The notes beneath the pieces were generated by a model. That model saw only the letters and a list, made by a program, of their open reading frames with translations. It was not told the DNA's origin and searched no databases. From assembly GCA_030837785.1 (NCBI GenBank), contig JAUQYA010000023.1, positions 124,001-188,000 on the forward strand: a DNA stretch of 64,000 nt, given 5' to 3'. This DNA is from Albidovulum sp. GTDB lineage: Bacteria > Pseudomonadota > Alphaproteobacteria > Rhodobacterales > Rhodobacteraceae. Of the stretch, positions 7,685-15,325 are shown piece after piece. Made by a program: the position numbers and the translations under genes. Position 1 is the first letter of the stretch. Each line of letters begins with the position of its first letter.

Positions 7685-8421
7685 GCCGCCGCCCAGTCCC
7701 CGAGATGCGCCTGCCAGAGCGCGAGAAGCGCCACCGACGCGGTTTCGGCGCGCAGGATGCGGGGGCCGAGCGCCACGGGCGTGACGAAGGCGAGGGCGCG
7801 CAGCGAGGTACGCTCGGCTGCGGAAAACCCGCCTTCGGGGCCGATGAGGATCGCCCAGGGGCCGGGTGCGGCGGCGGCAAGGACATCGCGCGCCGACCCT
7901 TCGCCGGCCCGCGCCTCGTCGGCCCAGAGGATGCGCCGGGCCGGGTCCCATCCGGACAGGAGCCGCGGCAGCGGCACCGGATCGGCGACCGCGGGCAGCG
8001 AGAGCCGGCCACACTGCTCGGTCGCCTCGCGCACATGCGCCTCGGCCTTGTCGCGCCGGAACCGCTCGGCATTGGTGAACTCGGTCAGCACCGGCAGGAT
8101 GCGCGCCACCCCCATCTCTACCGCCTTCTCGACGATGAAATCGGTCCGGGCCTTCTTCACCGGGGCGAAGAGAAGCCAGAGGTCGGGAACGGCGTCCTGG
8201 GCGCGCGCGGGTTCGAGACAGGCGAGCATTCCCTTCCGCCGGCCGGCCTCGCGCAGTTCGCAAAGCCATTCGCCGTCGCGCCCGTTGAACGCCAGCATCC
8301 GGGTGCCCGGCCCCTCGCGCATCACCCCGAAAAGATAGTGCGCCTGTCCCTCCGTCAGGGCAACGGATTGCCCCGGCCCCAGGGGCTGGTCTACACAGAG
8401 CCTGATCTTCGCCACAGCCAT
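7681..8421 (-). CDS. rsmE: 16S rRNA (uracil(1498)-N(3))-methyltransferase
   Basis: SPOUT-class methyltransferase that methylates U1498 of 16S rRNA using S-adenosylmethionine. The 246-residue protein ends with the knotted catalytic region: LIGPEGGFSAAE followed by LGPRILRAETA, both hallmark RsmE motifs. An N-terminal PUA-like domain (KIRLCVDQPL onward) binds RNA. ATG 8421 is preferred over an ATG at 8433, because the latter nearly abuts the divergent ubiA start at 8434 and adds four untypical residues. Confidence 0.94.
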   Translation of the reverse strand: MAVAKIRLCVDQPLGPGQSVALTEGQAHYLFGVMREGPGTRMLAFNGRDGEWLCELREAGRRKGMLACLEPARAQDAVPDLWLLFAPVKKARTDFIVEKAVEMGVARILPVLTEFTNAERFRRDKAEAHVREATEQCGRLSLPAVADPVPLPRLLSGWDPARRILWADEARAGEGSARDVLAAAAPGPWAILIGPEGGFSAAERTSLRALAFVTPVALGPRILRAETASVALLALWQAHLGDWAAA

Positions 8422-8433
8422 GAGCCGGACCAT

Positions 8434-9411
8434 ATGAGCGCGCCCCAGGATTTGCCAGAGCCCGCCGGGGAGACCACCGGACAGGTTGCCGACGCGGTGC
8501 GCGGCAACTGGGTGGACCGGCTCGCCCCCGCGGTCGCCCGGCCCTACCTCAGGCTCAGCCGTGCCGACCGGCCGATCGGCACCTGGCTTCTGCTCATTCC
8601 CTGCTGGTGGGGCGTGGCGCTTGCCGCCGCCGAGGACGGCTGGCGGCTGTCGGACATCTGGATCTGGCTCGGCTGCGCGCTCGGGGCGCTGCTGATGCGC
8701 GGCGCGGGCTGCACCTGGAACGACATCACCGACCGCGATTTCGATGCCAGCGTGGCGCGCACCCGGTCGCGCCCGATTCCCTCCGGCCAGGTCACGGTGC
8801 GGCAGGCGGTGATCTGGATGTTCGCGCAGATGGCGCTGGCGGGGCTGGTGCTGCTCACCTTCCACCCGCTTGCCGTGGTGCTGGGGGTCTCGTCGCTCGG
8901 CCTCGTGGCGATCTATCCCTTCGCCAAGCGCTTCACCTGGTGGCCGCAGCTCTTCCTCGGGCTGGCCTTCAACTGGGGCGCGGTGCTGGCCTACGCCGCC
9001 CATTCCGGCCGGGTCACCTGGGCCGCCGCCCTCCTTTACGCCGCCGGCATCGCCTGGACGCTGTTCTACGATACGATCTACGCCCATCAGGACAAGGACG
9101 ACGACGTGCTGATCGGCGTGAAGTCCACCGCGCGACTCTTCGGTGCGGCGACGGGCAGATGGCTCGGCCGGTTCCTGGTCGCGGCTGTCGGGCTGATGAC
9201 GCTCGCCGTGCTCGTGGCGCTTCTGCCGGTGGCGGGGCCGCTGAAGCTGGGCGTCGCCCTTGCCGCGCCCTGGGCGATGGGCTGGCATCTTCTGTGGCAG
9301 ATGAACCGGATCGACATTGACGACCCGGAGACCTGCCTGAGGCTTTTCCGCACCAACCGCGACACCGGCCTTCTGGCTGCGCTGTTTCTTGCCGCCGCGG
9401 CCTTCCTCTGA
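8434..9411 (+). CDS. ubiA: 4-hydroxybenzoate polyprenyltransferase
   Basis: Inner-membrane prenyltransferase that attaches the polyprenyl tail to 4-hydroxybenzoate in ubiquinone synthesis. Both Asp-rich Mg-diphosphate motifs are present: NDITDRDFDASVARTRSRP (about residues 98-116) and DTIYAHQDKDDDVLIG (about 213-228), separated by several membrane helices. Length is 325 residues from ATG 8434. It diverges from rsmE with only 12 bases between the starts, so the promoters must overlap the coding ends. The polyprenyl diphosphate synthase at 55427-56428 would supply its side-chain substrate. Confidence 0.95.
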   Translation: MSAPQDLPEPAGETTGQVADAVRGNWVDRLAPAVARPYLRLSRADRPIGTWLLLIPCWWGVALAAAEDGWRLSDIWIWLGCALGALLMRGAGCTWNDITDRDFDASVARTRSRPIPSGQVTVRQAVIWMFAQMALAGLVLLTFHPLAVVLGVSSLGLVAIYPFAKRFTWWPQLFLGLAFNWGAVLAYAAHSGRVTWAAALLYAAGIAWTLFYDTIYAHQDKDDDVLIGVKSTARLFGAATGRWLGRFLVAAVGLMTLAVLVALLPVAGPLKLGVALAAPWAMGWHLLWQMNRIDIDDPETCLRLFRTNRDTGLLAALFLAAAAFL

Positions 9412-9464
9412 TTGATCCGGTCTGCGCCGGCCCGTAAGGAAGACGGGTCTGCCACTGCCAAGGC

Positions 9465-11429
9465 ATGCTGCGCCCGATGCGATTTTCCCTGCCCAAGGCC
9501 CCGAGCCTGCCCCTGACCATTCCGGTCAGGCTGATCCTGCCCGGTTTCCTCGTGCTGGCCGCGCTTCTCAGCCTGCTTGCCGCCACCGTTGCCGCATCCT
9601 TCGTCGAGCGGCGATCGGCCGAAGGTGTGGCAAAGGCGGTGGCGGACGCAGGCGAGGGGTGGGCCGATGTTCTCGCCGACGGCTTGCAGATCACGCTTGC
9701 CGGCACCGCCCCGACCGAGGCCGACCGCTTCCGCGCGCTGACGGCGGCGGGGACGGTCGTCGATTCCGACCGGGTGATCGACGCGATGGACGTGCTCGAC
9801 CCGGCGGCGCTCAAGGCGCCCGATTTCACCATCGAGATCCTGCGCAACGACGACGGGGTCTCGCTCATCGGGCTGGTGCCGGCGGCGACGGACCGCGACG
9901 GCATCGTGACGCGGCTGACGGCGATCGCCGGCGAGGGCCGGGTGACCGACATGCTGGAAACCGCCGATCATCCGGTACCGCAGGGCTGGCCGGCGGCGCT
10001 CGATTTCGGGATGAAGGCGATCGGCTCGCTGCCGCGCTCCAAGGTGTCGATCTTCTCCGATCATGTCGCCATCACGGCGATTTCCGACAGCGCCGCCGAA
10101 AAGGCGCGGATCGAAGCCGATCTGAGCCGGAAGGCGCCCAAGGGGCTCAGGCTCCTGCTCGACATTTCCGCGCCGCGGCCGGTGATCACGCCCTTCACGC
10201 TGCGCTTTCTCATCGACGAGAACGGCGCGCGCTTCGATGCCTGCTCGGCCGACAGCAGCCAGGCGCGCGACCGTATCCTCGCAGCGGCGACGGCGGCCGG
10301 CGCCACGCGCAAGAACGCCTGCACCATCGGGCTCGGCGTGCCCACCCCGGCCTGGGCCGATGCGGTGACGATGGGCCTTGCGGCGATGAAGGAACTGGGC
10401 GCCGGGTCGATCACCTTCTCGGATGCCGACATCTCGCTCATCGCTGCGGACACGGTAACGCAGGACGTGTTCGACCGCGTCGTCGGCGAACTCGAATCAA
10501 ACCTGCCCGAGGTCTTCTCGCTCCATGCGGTGCTGACGCCGAAACAGGCCGAGACTACGGACGCGCCCGTCGTGCCGGAGTTCGTCGCCAAGCTGTCGTC
10601 CGAGGGGCGGCTCGAGATGCGCGGCCGGCTCGGCGACGAATTGTCGCGCGATGCCGTCGACAGTTTCGCGCGCGCCCGCTTCGGATCGGACTCGGTCCAT
10701 GCCGCCACCCGCCTCGCGCCGGACATGCCGGCCGGCTGGCCGATGCGCGTGCTGGCCGCGATCGAGGCGCTGGGCGAGCTTGACAGCGGCAGCGCCCAGG
10801 TGCGGCCCGAGATCATCCGGATTTCCGGGGTCACCGGATCGGCGACCGCCTCGGACAGTGTCGCCCGGATCCTGTCGAGCCGGCTGGGCGAGGGGCTCAA
10901 CTTCAAGCTCGACATCCGCTACGACGAAAGGCTCGACCCGCTTCTGGGCCTGCCCACGGACGAGGAATGCGTGGCCGGGATCAACGATCTGCTGACCGAG
11001 CAAAAGATCAACTTCGAGCCCGGTTCGGCCCAGATCGCCAGGGACGCGTCCGGGACGCTCGACAAGGTCGCCGAGAAGATGAAGCAATGTTCCGACTTCG
11101 CGATGGAAGTCGGCGGCCATACCGACGCCCAGGGCCGCGAGGAGATGAACCTGGAGTTGAGCCAGAAGCGGGCGGAGGCAGTGGTCGCCGCGCTGATGGA
11201 GCGGCGGGTCCTGACCGGCAACCTGACCGCCCAGGGCTATGGCGAGACCGTGCCGATCGGCGACAACGAAACCGAAGCCGGGCGCGAGGCGAACCGGCGG
11301 ATCGAATTCCGTCTGATCAAGCCGGCGGCAGTGGCAGCCGCGGCCGAAGGCGGGGCCGAGGAAGCACCCGTCGTCGTGAATGCGCCGGACGACGATACGC
11401 CGAAGCCGAAACCGCGCCCGGAACGGTAG
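9465..11429 (+). CDS. OmpA-family protein with BON-like repeats
   Basis: A 654-residue envelope protein. One membrane anchor or uncleaved signal lies at about residues 20-45 (LILPGFLVLAALLSLLAATVA). It is followed by repeated BON-like segments, for example LQITLAGTAPTEADR and VSLIGLVPAATDRDG. A C-terminal OmpA peptidoglycan-binding domain contains INFEPGSAQIARDA and GGHTDAQGREEMNLELSQKR (about residues 550-570). Such proteins tether the inner membrane or periplasmic complexes to the cell wall. The tail is Pro/Lys-rich. ATG 9465 is used; ATG 9477 is an alternative. It is followed after 51 bases by a small coiled-coil membrane protein. Confidence 0.85.
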   Translation: MLRPMRFSLPKAPSLPLTIPVRLILPGFLVLAALLSLLAATVAASFVERRSAEGVAKAVADAGEGWADVLADGLQITLAGTAPTEADRFRALTAAGTVVDSDRVIDAMDVLDPAALKAPDFTIEILRNDDGVSLIGLVPAATDRDGIVTRLTAIAGEGRVTDMLETADHPVPQGWPAALDFGMKAIGSLPRSKVSIFSDHVAITAISDSAAEKARIEADLSRKAPKGLRLLLDISAPRPVITPFTLRFLIDENGARFDACSADSSQARDRILAAATAAGATRKNACTIGLGVPTPAWADAVTMGLAAMKELGAGSITFSDADISLIAADTVTQDVFDRVVGELESNLPEVFSLHAVLTPKQAETTDAPVVPEFVAKLSSEGRLEMRGRLGDELSRDAVDSFARARFGSDSVHAATRLAPDMPAGWPMRVLAAIEALGELDSGSAQVRPEIIRISGVTGSATASDSVARILSSRLGEGLNFKLDIRYDERLDPLLGLPTDEECVAGINDLLTEQKINFEPGSAQIARDASGTLDKVAEKMKQCSDFAMEVGGHTDAQGREEMNLELSQKRAEAVVAALMERRVLTGNLTAQGYGETVPIGDNETEAGREANRRIEFRLIKPAAVAAAAEGGAEEAPVVVNAPDDDTPKPKPRPER

Positions 11430-11480
11430 CACCGCCCGGTCGGGGTTGACCGGCGCGAAGGAAGCATCCAGAGCAGGGCC

Positions 11481-11807
11481 ATGAACAGAACCGAACTCAT
11501 CATCGCCACGGCGATCATCCTCTTCGTGGCCTTCGGGCTGGGCTGGTTCGCCTGCTGGTTCGTCCACCGGCTGAGCCGGGTGACCAAGGCAGAGATGGAC
11601 GACCTCGAGAAGATGGCGCGTGACCTGCACGAGGCCGAGGAAACGCGCGATGCGGCGATCAGCTTCCTGGAAAGCCGCGAGGCGGAACTGACCAACCGGC
11701 TCAACCAGTCGCAGGCGGAACTGCGCGCGGCGATGGAGGGCCTGCGCGATGCGAGGGCCGAAGCCGAGGATCTGCGCGCCTATATCGAGCGGACCAATGC
11801 GGGCTGA
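11481..11807 (+). CDS. Single-pass membrane protein with coiled coil
   Basis: A 108-residue protein with one N-terminal transmembrane helix (about residues 6-28, IIATAIILFVAFGLGWFACWF). A long Glu/Ala/Arg-rich helix with heptad character follows, from LEKMARDLHEAEET to AEAEDLRAYIERT, so it is probably an inner-membrane protein with a cytoplasmic coiled coil. I recognise no enzymatic motif. Same strand as the OmpA-like gene and close to it, so it may belong to the same envelope unit. Function unknown. Confidence 0.75.
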   Translation: MNRTELIIATAIILFVAFGLGWFACWFVHRLSRVTKAEMDDLEKMARDLHEAEETRDAAISFLESREAELTNRLNQSQAELRAAMEGLRDARAEAEDLRAYIERTNAG

Positions 11808-11825
11808 GCGGGGTCGCCGGGCGCG

Positions 11826-12308
11826 GTGCCGGCGTCGGCCGACGGCCGGTCCCGACCGCCGGTTCTTCCCGCGCTGCGGTGGCAGACCCCGATACGACTG
11901 TTCCTGAGCCTTGCGCTGATCGGGCTCCTCGCCCTTCTCGGGGCGCCGTCGGTGACGGCCGCCGATACGGTCGCCCCGGCCCATCACCGCGTGGATTGCG
12001 CGCCCGCCGCCCCTCACGTTCCCGCCGTCCACCACGGCGACACCGACATGGCCGCGCACTGCCCGCATCCCGGCCTCTGCCTTGTCGCCAGCCTTCCAGC
12101 CGCGGCCGAAGCGGACGCAAGGGGCGCGGCCCACCTGGTGTGCAAGGCCGCCATCGCGGCGATCCCGCCCTGCCGGCTGAACCTTCCCCAAGGAATCGGC
12201 CGCCGCGCGCCTGAAGCACCGCCGATGAGCGGCGGCGGCAGCGCTGCCATCACCCTGATGTGCAAGGCCGCCGCTTTCCGGCGGCATGACATGGCAACCG
12301 GATCATGA
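11826..12308 (+). CDS. Exported His/Cys-rich protein, possible metal binder
   Basis: A 160-residue protein starting at GTG 11826. A hydrophobic segment at about residues 23-40 (IRLFLSLALIGLLALLG) ending in VTAA looks like a late signal peptide. The mature part is rich in His, Cys and Met (HHRVDC, HVPAVHHGDTDMAAHCPHPGLC), suggesting copper or another soft metal as ligand. Its TGA overlaps the start of a cytochrome c gene (ATGA), so the two are co-translated. No named family is recognised. The long N-terminal stretch before the hydrophobic core leaves the start uncertain. Confidence 0.55.
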   Translation: MPASADGRSRPPVLPALRWQTPIRLFLSLALIGLLALLGAPSVTAADTVAPAHHRVDCAPAAPHVPAVHHGDTDMAAHCPHPGLCLVASLPAAAEADARGAAHLVCKAAIAAIPPCRLNLPQGIGRRAPEAPPMSGGGSAAITLMCKAAAFRRHDMATGS

Positions 12309-12739
12309 AACGAAAACTCATCACCATCCTCGGCGTCGCGACCGTCGGCCTCGGCACCCTTTCCCTTCTGACGCGGGGGCAGAGTCCCGCCGAAGGGTCA
12401 GCACTTCCCGCGAAGGGCGACCCGCTCGTCGCGGTCACCCTGCCGGCCACGCTTTCGGCCCGGGCCGAGGCCGGCAGGCGGGCCTTCGACGCGACCTGCG
12501 TCACCTGCCACGGCGAGGCCGCCAGCGGGCGGATGGGCTATGGCCCGCCGCTGCTCCACCCGATCTATGAGCCCTCGCACCACGCCGACGCGGCCTTTCT
12601 CCAGGCCGTTCAGCTCGGCGCGCCGGCACATCACTGGCGTTTCGGCGACATGCCGCCGCAGCCCGGGCTGACGCCGGCCGACGTGGCGGACATCCCTGCC
12701 TACGTGCGGGAACTGCAACGGGCCAACGGCATCGACTGA
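12305..12739 (+). CDS. Class I cytochrome c family protein
   Basis: A 144-residue exported monohaem cytochrome. An N-terminal hydrophobic segment (ITILGVATVGLGTLSLL) serves as signal or anchor. The haem attachment site is CVTCH (about residue 64), and the distal Met ligand is probably in FGDMPPQPGL near residue 117. Additional His pairs (EPSHHADA, PAHHWRF) are unusual for a plain electron carrier and match the His-rich partner encoded just upstream with a four-base overlap. An electron-transfer or copper-related periplasmic role is inferred. It ends facing moaE, with a short hairpin between. Confidence 0.85.
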   Translation: MKRKLITILGVATVGLGTLSLLTRGQSPAEGSALPAKGDPLVAVTLPATLSARAEAGRRAFDATCVTCHGEAASGRMGYGPPLLHPIYEPSHHADAAFLQAVQLGAPAHHWRFGDMPPQPGLTPADVADIPAYVRELQRANGID

Positions 12740-12746
12740 AACCGGG

Positions 12747-12772
12747 AGGGCCGTCCCGGAGGGGGCGGCCCT
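12747..12772. terminator. Probable convergent terminator hairpin
   Basis: AGGGCCG (12747-12753) and CGGCCCT (12766-12772) form a 7-bp stem between the convergent cytochrome c gene and moaE, overlapping the moaE stop codon. No T-run, so the terminator role is tentative. Confidence 0.4.
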
Positions 12773-13223
12773 ACCACCGCGCCAGCGCGCCCTCGTCCTC
12801 GTCCTTCGCCGCGACCCATTCGGCACCGTCCGGGCCGAATTCCTTCTTCCAGAACGGCGCGCGGGATTTCAGGTAGTCCATCAGGAACTCCGCCGCCTCG
12901 AAGGCCGCGACCCGGTGGCGCGCGGCAGTCGCCACCATCATGATGGGCTCGCCGGGGGAAAGCGTGCCGTGGCGGTGGATCACCAGCACGTCAGCGAGGG
13001 TCCAGCGCGCCCGCGCCTCCTCGGCGATGGCGGCGATCGCCCGTTCGGTCATGCCGGGATAGTGCTCGATCTCCATCCGGGACATCCGTCCGCTGTCGTC
13101 GCGCACGACCCCGAGGAAGGTGACGACGGCGCCCACGTCGCGCCCGGCCGCGGCGGCGTCGCGCGCGAAACCCTCGCACTCCGCGCCGTAGTCGAAGGGC
13201 CCGGCCTGAACCCGCACGCGCAT
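12771..13223 (-). CDS. moaE: Molybdopterin synthase catalytic subunit
   Basis: Large subunit of molybdopterin synthase, which inserts two sulfurs from MoaD thiocarboxylate into cyclic pyranopterin monophosphate. At 150 residues it has family-typical TFLGVVRDD, LVIHRHGTLSPGEP and HRVAAFEAAEFLMDYLKSRAPFWKKE, the last carrying the active-site lysines. It starts three bases after the moaD stop, so moaD and moaE are made together. The molybdenum cofactor produced would serve molybdoenzymes encoded elsewhere. Confidence 0.96.
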   Translation of the reverse strand: MRVRVQAGPFDYGAECEGFARDAAAAGRDVGAVVTFLGVVRDDSGRMSRMEIEHYPGMTERAIAAIAEEARARWTLADVLVIHRHGTLSPGEPIMMVATAARHRVAAFEAAEFLMDYLKSRAPFWKKEFGPDGAEWVAAKDEDEGALARW

Positions 13224-13225
13224 CC

Positions 13226-13474
13226 TCAGCCCCCGGTCATTGGCGGGAAGAAGGCCACCTCGCGCACGCCGGCCAAGGGCGCGGAGAAATCGGAAAGTTC
13301 CTGATCCAGCGCGACGCGCAGGCTGCGGGTGTCGGCGAAGGCGGCGGCATAGCGGTCCTCGCGCGCCTTCAGTTCCTCGACCAGATCGGCCACGGTCGCG
13401 GCGCCGGTCTCCACCTTCTCCCGCGGGAGGCCGATGCGTTCGCGCACCCAGGCGAAATAGAGAACGTCGATCAT
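13226..13474 (-). CDS. moaD: Molybdopterin synthase sulfur carrier subunit
   Basis: An 82-residue ubiquitin-like sulfur carrier. It ends in the Gly-Gly tail (MTGG) that is adenylated and thiocarboxylated before sulfur transfer to the pterin inside MoaE. Start ATG 13474 overlaps the pgsA stop by four bases (ATGA). The order pgsA-moaD-moaE is familiar in Rhodobacterales, which supports both the assignment and the lineage. Confidence 0.95.
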   Translation of the reverse strand: MIDVLYFAWVRERIGLPREKVETGAATVADLVEELKAREDRYAAAFADTRSLRVALDQELSDFSAPLAGVREVAFFPPMTGG

Positions 13475-14133
13475 TGCTCGTCCTTCAGGAAAGGCAGGGC
13501 CTTGCGGAAGTATTCCCAGCCCGTGACGAATGTGAGCACCGCGGCGATCCAGATCAAGCCGAGGCCGACGAACGTCGCGTAGGAGGAACAGCCCCGCACC
13601 CCGCAGGACCGGATCGGATCGGCCAGCCCGGCGGTGACAAGCTCTGCATACTGCTCGGGCGTCAGGCCGCGCCGGGCGATGCCTTCGAGGTGTTCGAGCC
13701 CGGTGCCGAGGAAAAGGACGGCGATGGCAGTCATCTGCGCCGTGGTCTTCCACTTTGCAAGCTTCGTGACCTTCAGCGTGCCGGCCCGGGCGCCGAGATA
13801 CTCCCTGAGCCCGGAGACGAAGACCTCGCGGAAAAGGATCACGGTGGCCGGCAGGATCAGCCAGGGGTTCATCCCGGAATATCCCGTCAGCACCATGATC
13901 GCGATGACCACCATCGCCTTGTCCGCGATCGGGTCGAGCATCGCGCCGAACTTCGATTCCTGCTTCCACAGCCGCGCCAGATAGCCGTCGAAGTAGTCGG
14001 TGATCGCGGCAGAGACGAAGAGCACCAGCGCGAACCAGTCGGCCCAGGGGCGGTGGAAATAGAGAAACATCACCGCGACGCCGGGCGCGGCGAGCAGACG
14101 GAGCACCGTCAGGATGTTCGGGATCGTCCACAT
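13471..14133 (-). CDS. pgsA: CDP-diacylglycerol--glycerol-3-phosphate 3-phosphatidyltransferase
   Basis: Integral membrane enzyme making phosphatidylglycerol phosphate, committed step to phosphatidylglycerol. The 220-residue protein has the CDP-alcohol phosphotransferase motif DYFDGYLARLW followed by GAMLDPIADK (about residues 42-68), with all four Asp residues in place, and several hydrophobic helices. The N-terminal WTIPNILTVLRL is also typical. It is coupled to moaD through a four-base overlap. The other phospholipid gene in the window, plsY (36706-37314), acts two steps earlier. Confidence 0.95.
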   Translation of the reverse strand: MWTIPNILTVLRLLAAPGVAVMFLYFHRPWADWFALVLFVSAAITDYFDGYLARLWKQESKFGAMLDPIADKAMVVIAIMVLTGYSGMNPWLILPATVILFREVFVSGLREYLGARAGTLKVTKLAKWKTTAQMTAIAVLFLGTGLEHLEGIARRGLTPEQYAELVTAGLADPIRSCGVRGCSSYATFVGLGLIWIAAVLTFVTGWEYFRKALPFLKDEQ

Positions 14134-14185
14134 GCCGGCACCCTAGCCCGTGGCGTGGACAACTGGAAGGGGCGGCGGCGTTCCG

Positions 14186-15298
14186 TCAGCCGGCCGCCGA
14201 AAGCGCCTCGTCGAGTGCGGCCCAAAGCTCCTCGGCCGGTTCGCAGCCGATCGCCAGCCGGACGAAGCCGGGGGCCACGGCATCGCCCCAGCGGTCCCGC
14301 CGTTCGGCCGAACTGTGGACACCGCCGAAGGAGGTGGCCGGCCTGAGGAACCGGCAGGCGGCGATGAAGGCGTCGGCCGCGGCACCCGAGGCGAGCGTCA
14401 GCCCGATCAGGAACCCCGGCCGCAGCATCTGCCGGGCGGCAAGGTTGTGGGCGGGATCCGCGGGCAGGCCGGGATAACGGCCCCCCCGGACGGCCGGATG
14501 CGCCGCAAGCCGTTCGGCAACGATGCCGGCGGTCCGGCACATGCGGTCGAAGCGCAGCTCCAGCGTCTCCAGGCTGCGGTGCAGCAGCCAGGCTTCGAAC
14601 GGGCCGGGGATCGAGCCGGAGAGCTTCCGCCATTCCTTCACCGCAGCCACGATGCCGGGGTCGCGGCTGGCGACATGGCCCATCAGGATGTCGGAATGTC
14701 CGCCGGGGGCCTTGGTGTCGGAGGCCACGACGATGTCGGCGCCGAGGTCGAGCGGGCGCTGGCCGAAGGGCGTCATCGTGGTGTTGTCGACGACGGTGAG
14801 CCCGCCCGCCGCGCGGACCCCGGCCGCGACATCGGCGATGTCGCACAGCTCGAGCCCGGGGTTCGACGGCGATTCCACGAACACCAGCCGGTAGCCGGCA
14901 AAGCCGCCCTCGGCGAAGCCGGCGGTCGGGCGGCGGTCGAAGGTCACGCCCAGCCTGGCAAGGATGCGGTCGGCCAGGAGCCGCGTCGTATAATACCCGT
15001 CCGATGGCAGCAGCACCCGGTCCCCGGCCGACAGGAACGCGAGGAACGGCGCGGCGATGGCGGCCATCCCGGAGGGGAAGAGCACCGCCCCGGCCCCTTC
15101 GAGATGGCCGAGCATCTTCTCGGTCGCCTCCCAGGTCGGGTTGTCGGACCGACCGTAGCTCGCGAACCCCGCCGGATCGCCGGGCAGGTGAAACATCGAG
15201 GCGAGCGTGAGCGGCGGCGCGACCGGCTCGCCCTTCTCAAGCGTCCTGCCCCGCAGGTGGAGAAGCTCGGCAGGCGAGGGGCGTTCGGGGTCTGGCAT
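14186..15298 (-). CDS. Cys/Met-metabolism PLP-dependent enzyme
   Basis: A 370-residue fold-type I PLP enzyme of the cystathionine gamma-synthase/beta-lyase group. The YGRSDNPTWEATEKML opening (about 48-63), FPSGMAAIAAP and VVDNTTMTP are family signatures. The PLP lysine is in VASDTKAPGGHSD. The exact reaction (cystathionine beta-lyase, gamma-synthase or methionine gamma-lyase) cannot be fixed from these motifs. It lies between uvrC and pgsA on the same strand, 27 bases after the uvrC stop side and 52 bases before pgsA, so it is probably co-transcribed with both. Confidence 0.88.
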   Translation of the reverse strand: MPDPERPSPAELLHLRGRTLEKGEPVAPPLTLASMFHLPGDPAGFASYGRSDNPTWEATEKMLGHLEGAGAVLFPSGMAAIAAPFLAFLSAGDRVLLPSDGYYTTRLLADRILARLGVTFDRRPTAGFAEGGFAGYRLVFVESPSNPGLELCDIADVAAGVRAAGGLTVVDNTTMTPFGQRPLDLGADIVVASDTKAPGGHSDILMGHVASRDPGIVAAVKEWRKLSGSIPGPFEAWLLHRSLETLELRFDRMCRTAGIVAERLAAHPAVRGGRYPGLPADPAHNLAARQMLRPGFLIGLTLASGAAADAFIAACRFLRPATSFGGVHSSAERRDRWGDAVAPGFVRLAIGCEPAEELWAALDEALSAAG

Positions 15299-15325
15299 GG
15301 CTTTCGCTCCCGATGAGGCGGCGGC

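Noticed and set aside
5750..8338. 862-codon open frame on the plus strand opposite gshA and rsmE
   Set aside because: It is antisense to three well-supported genes and rich in Arg, His and Gly with no domain; long shadow frames are expected in GC-rich DNA.
10497..12287. 596-codon frame opposite the OmpA-like gene
   Set aside because: The sense-strand protein has clear OmpA and BON-like motifs, and the antisense product is low-complexity with no recognisable family.
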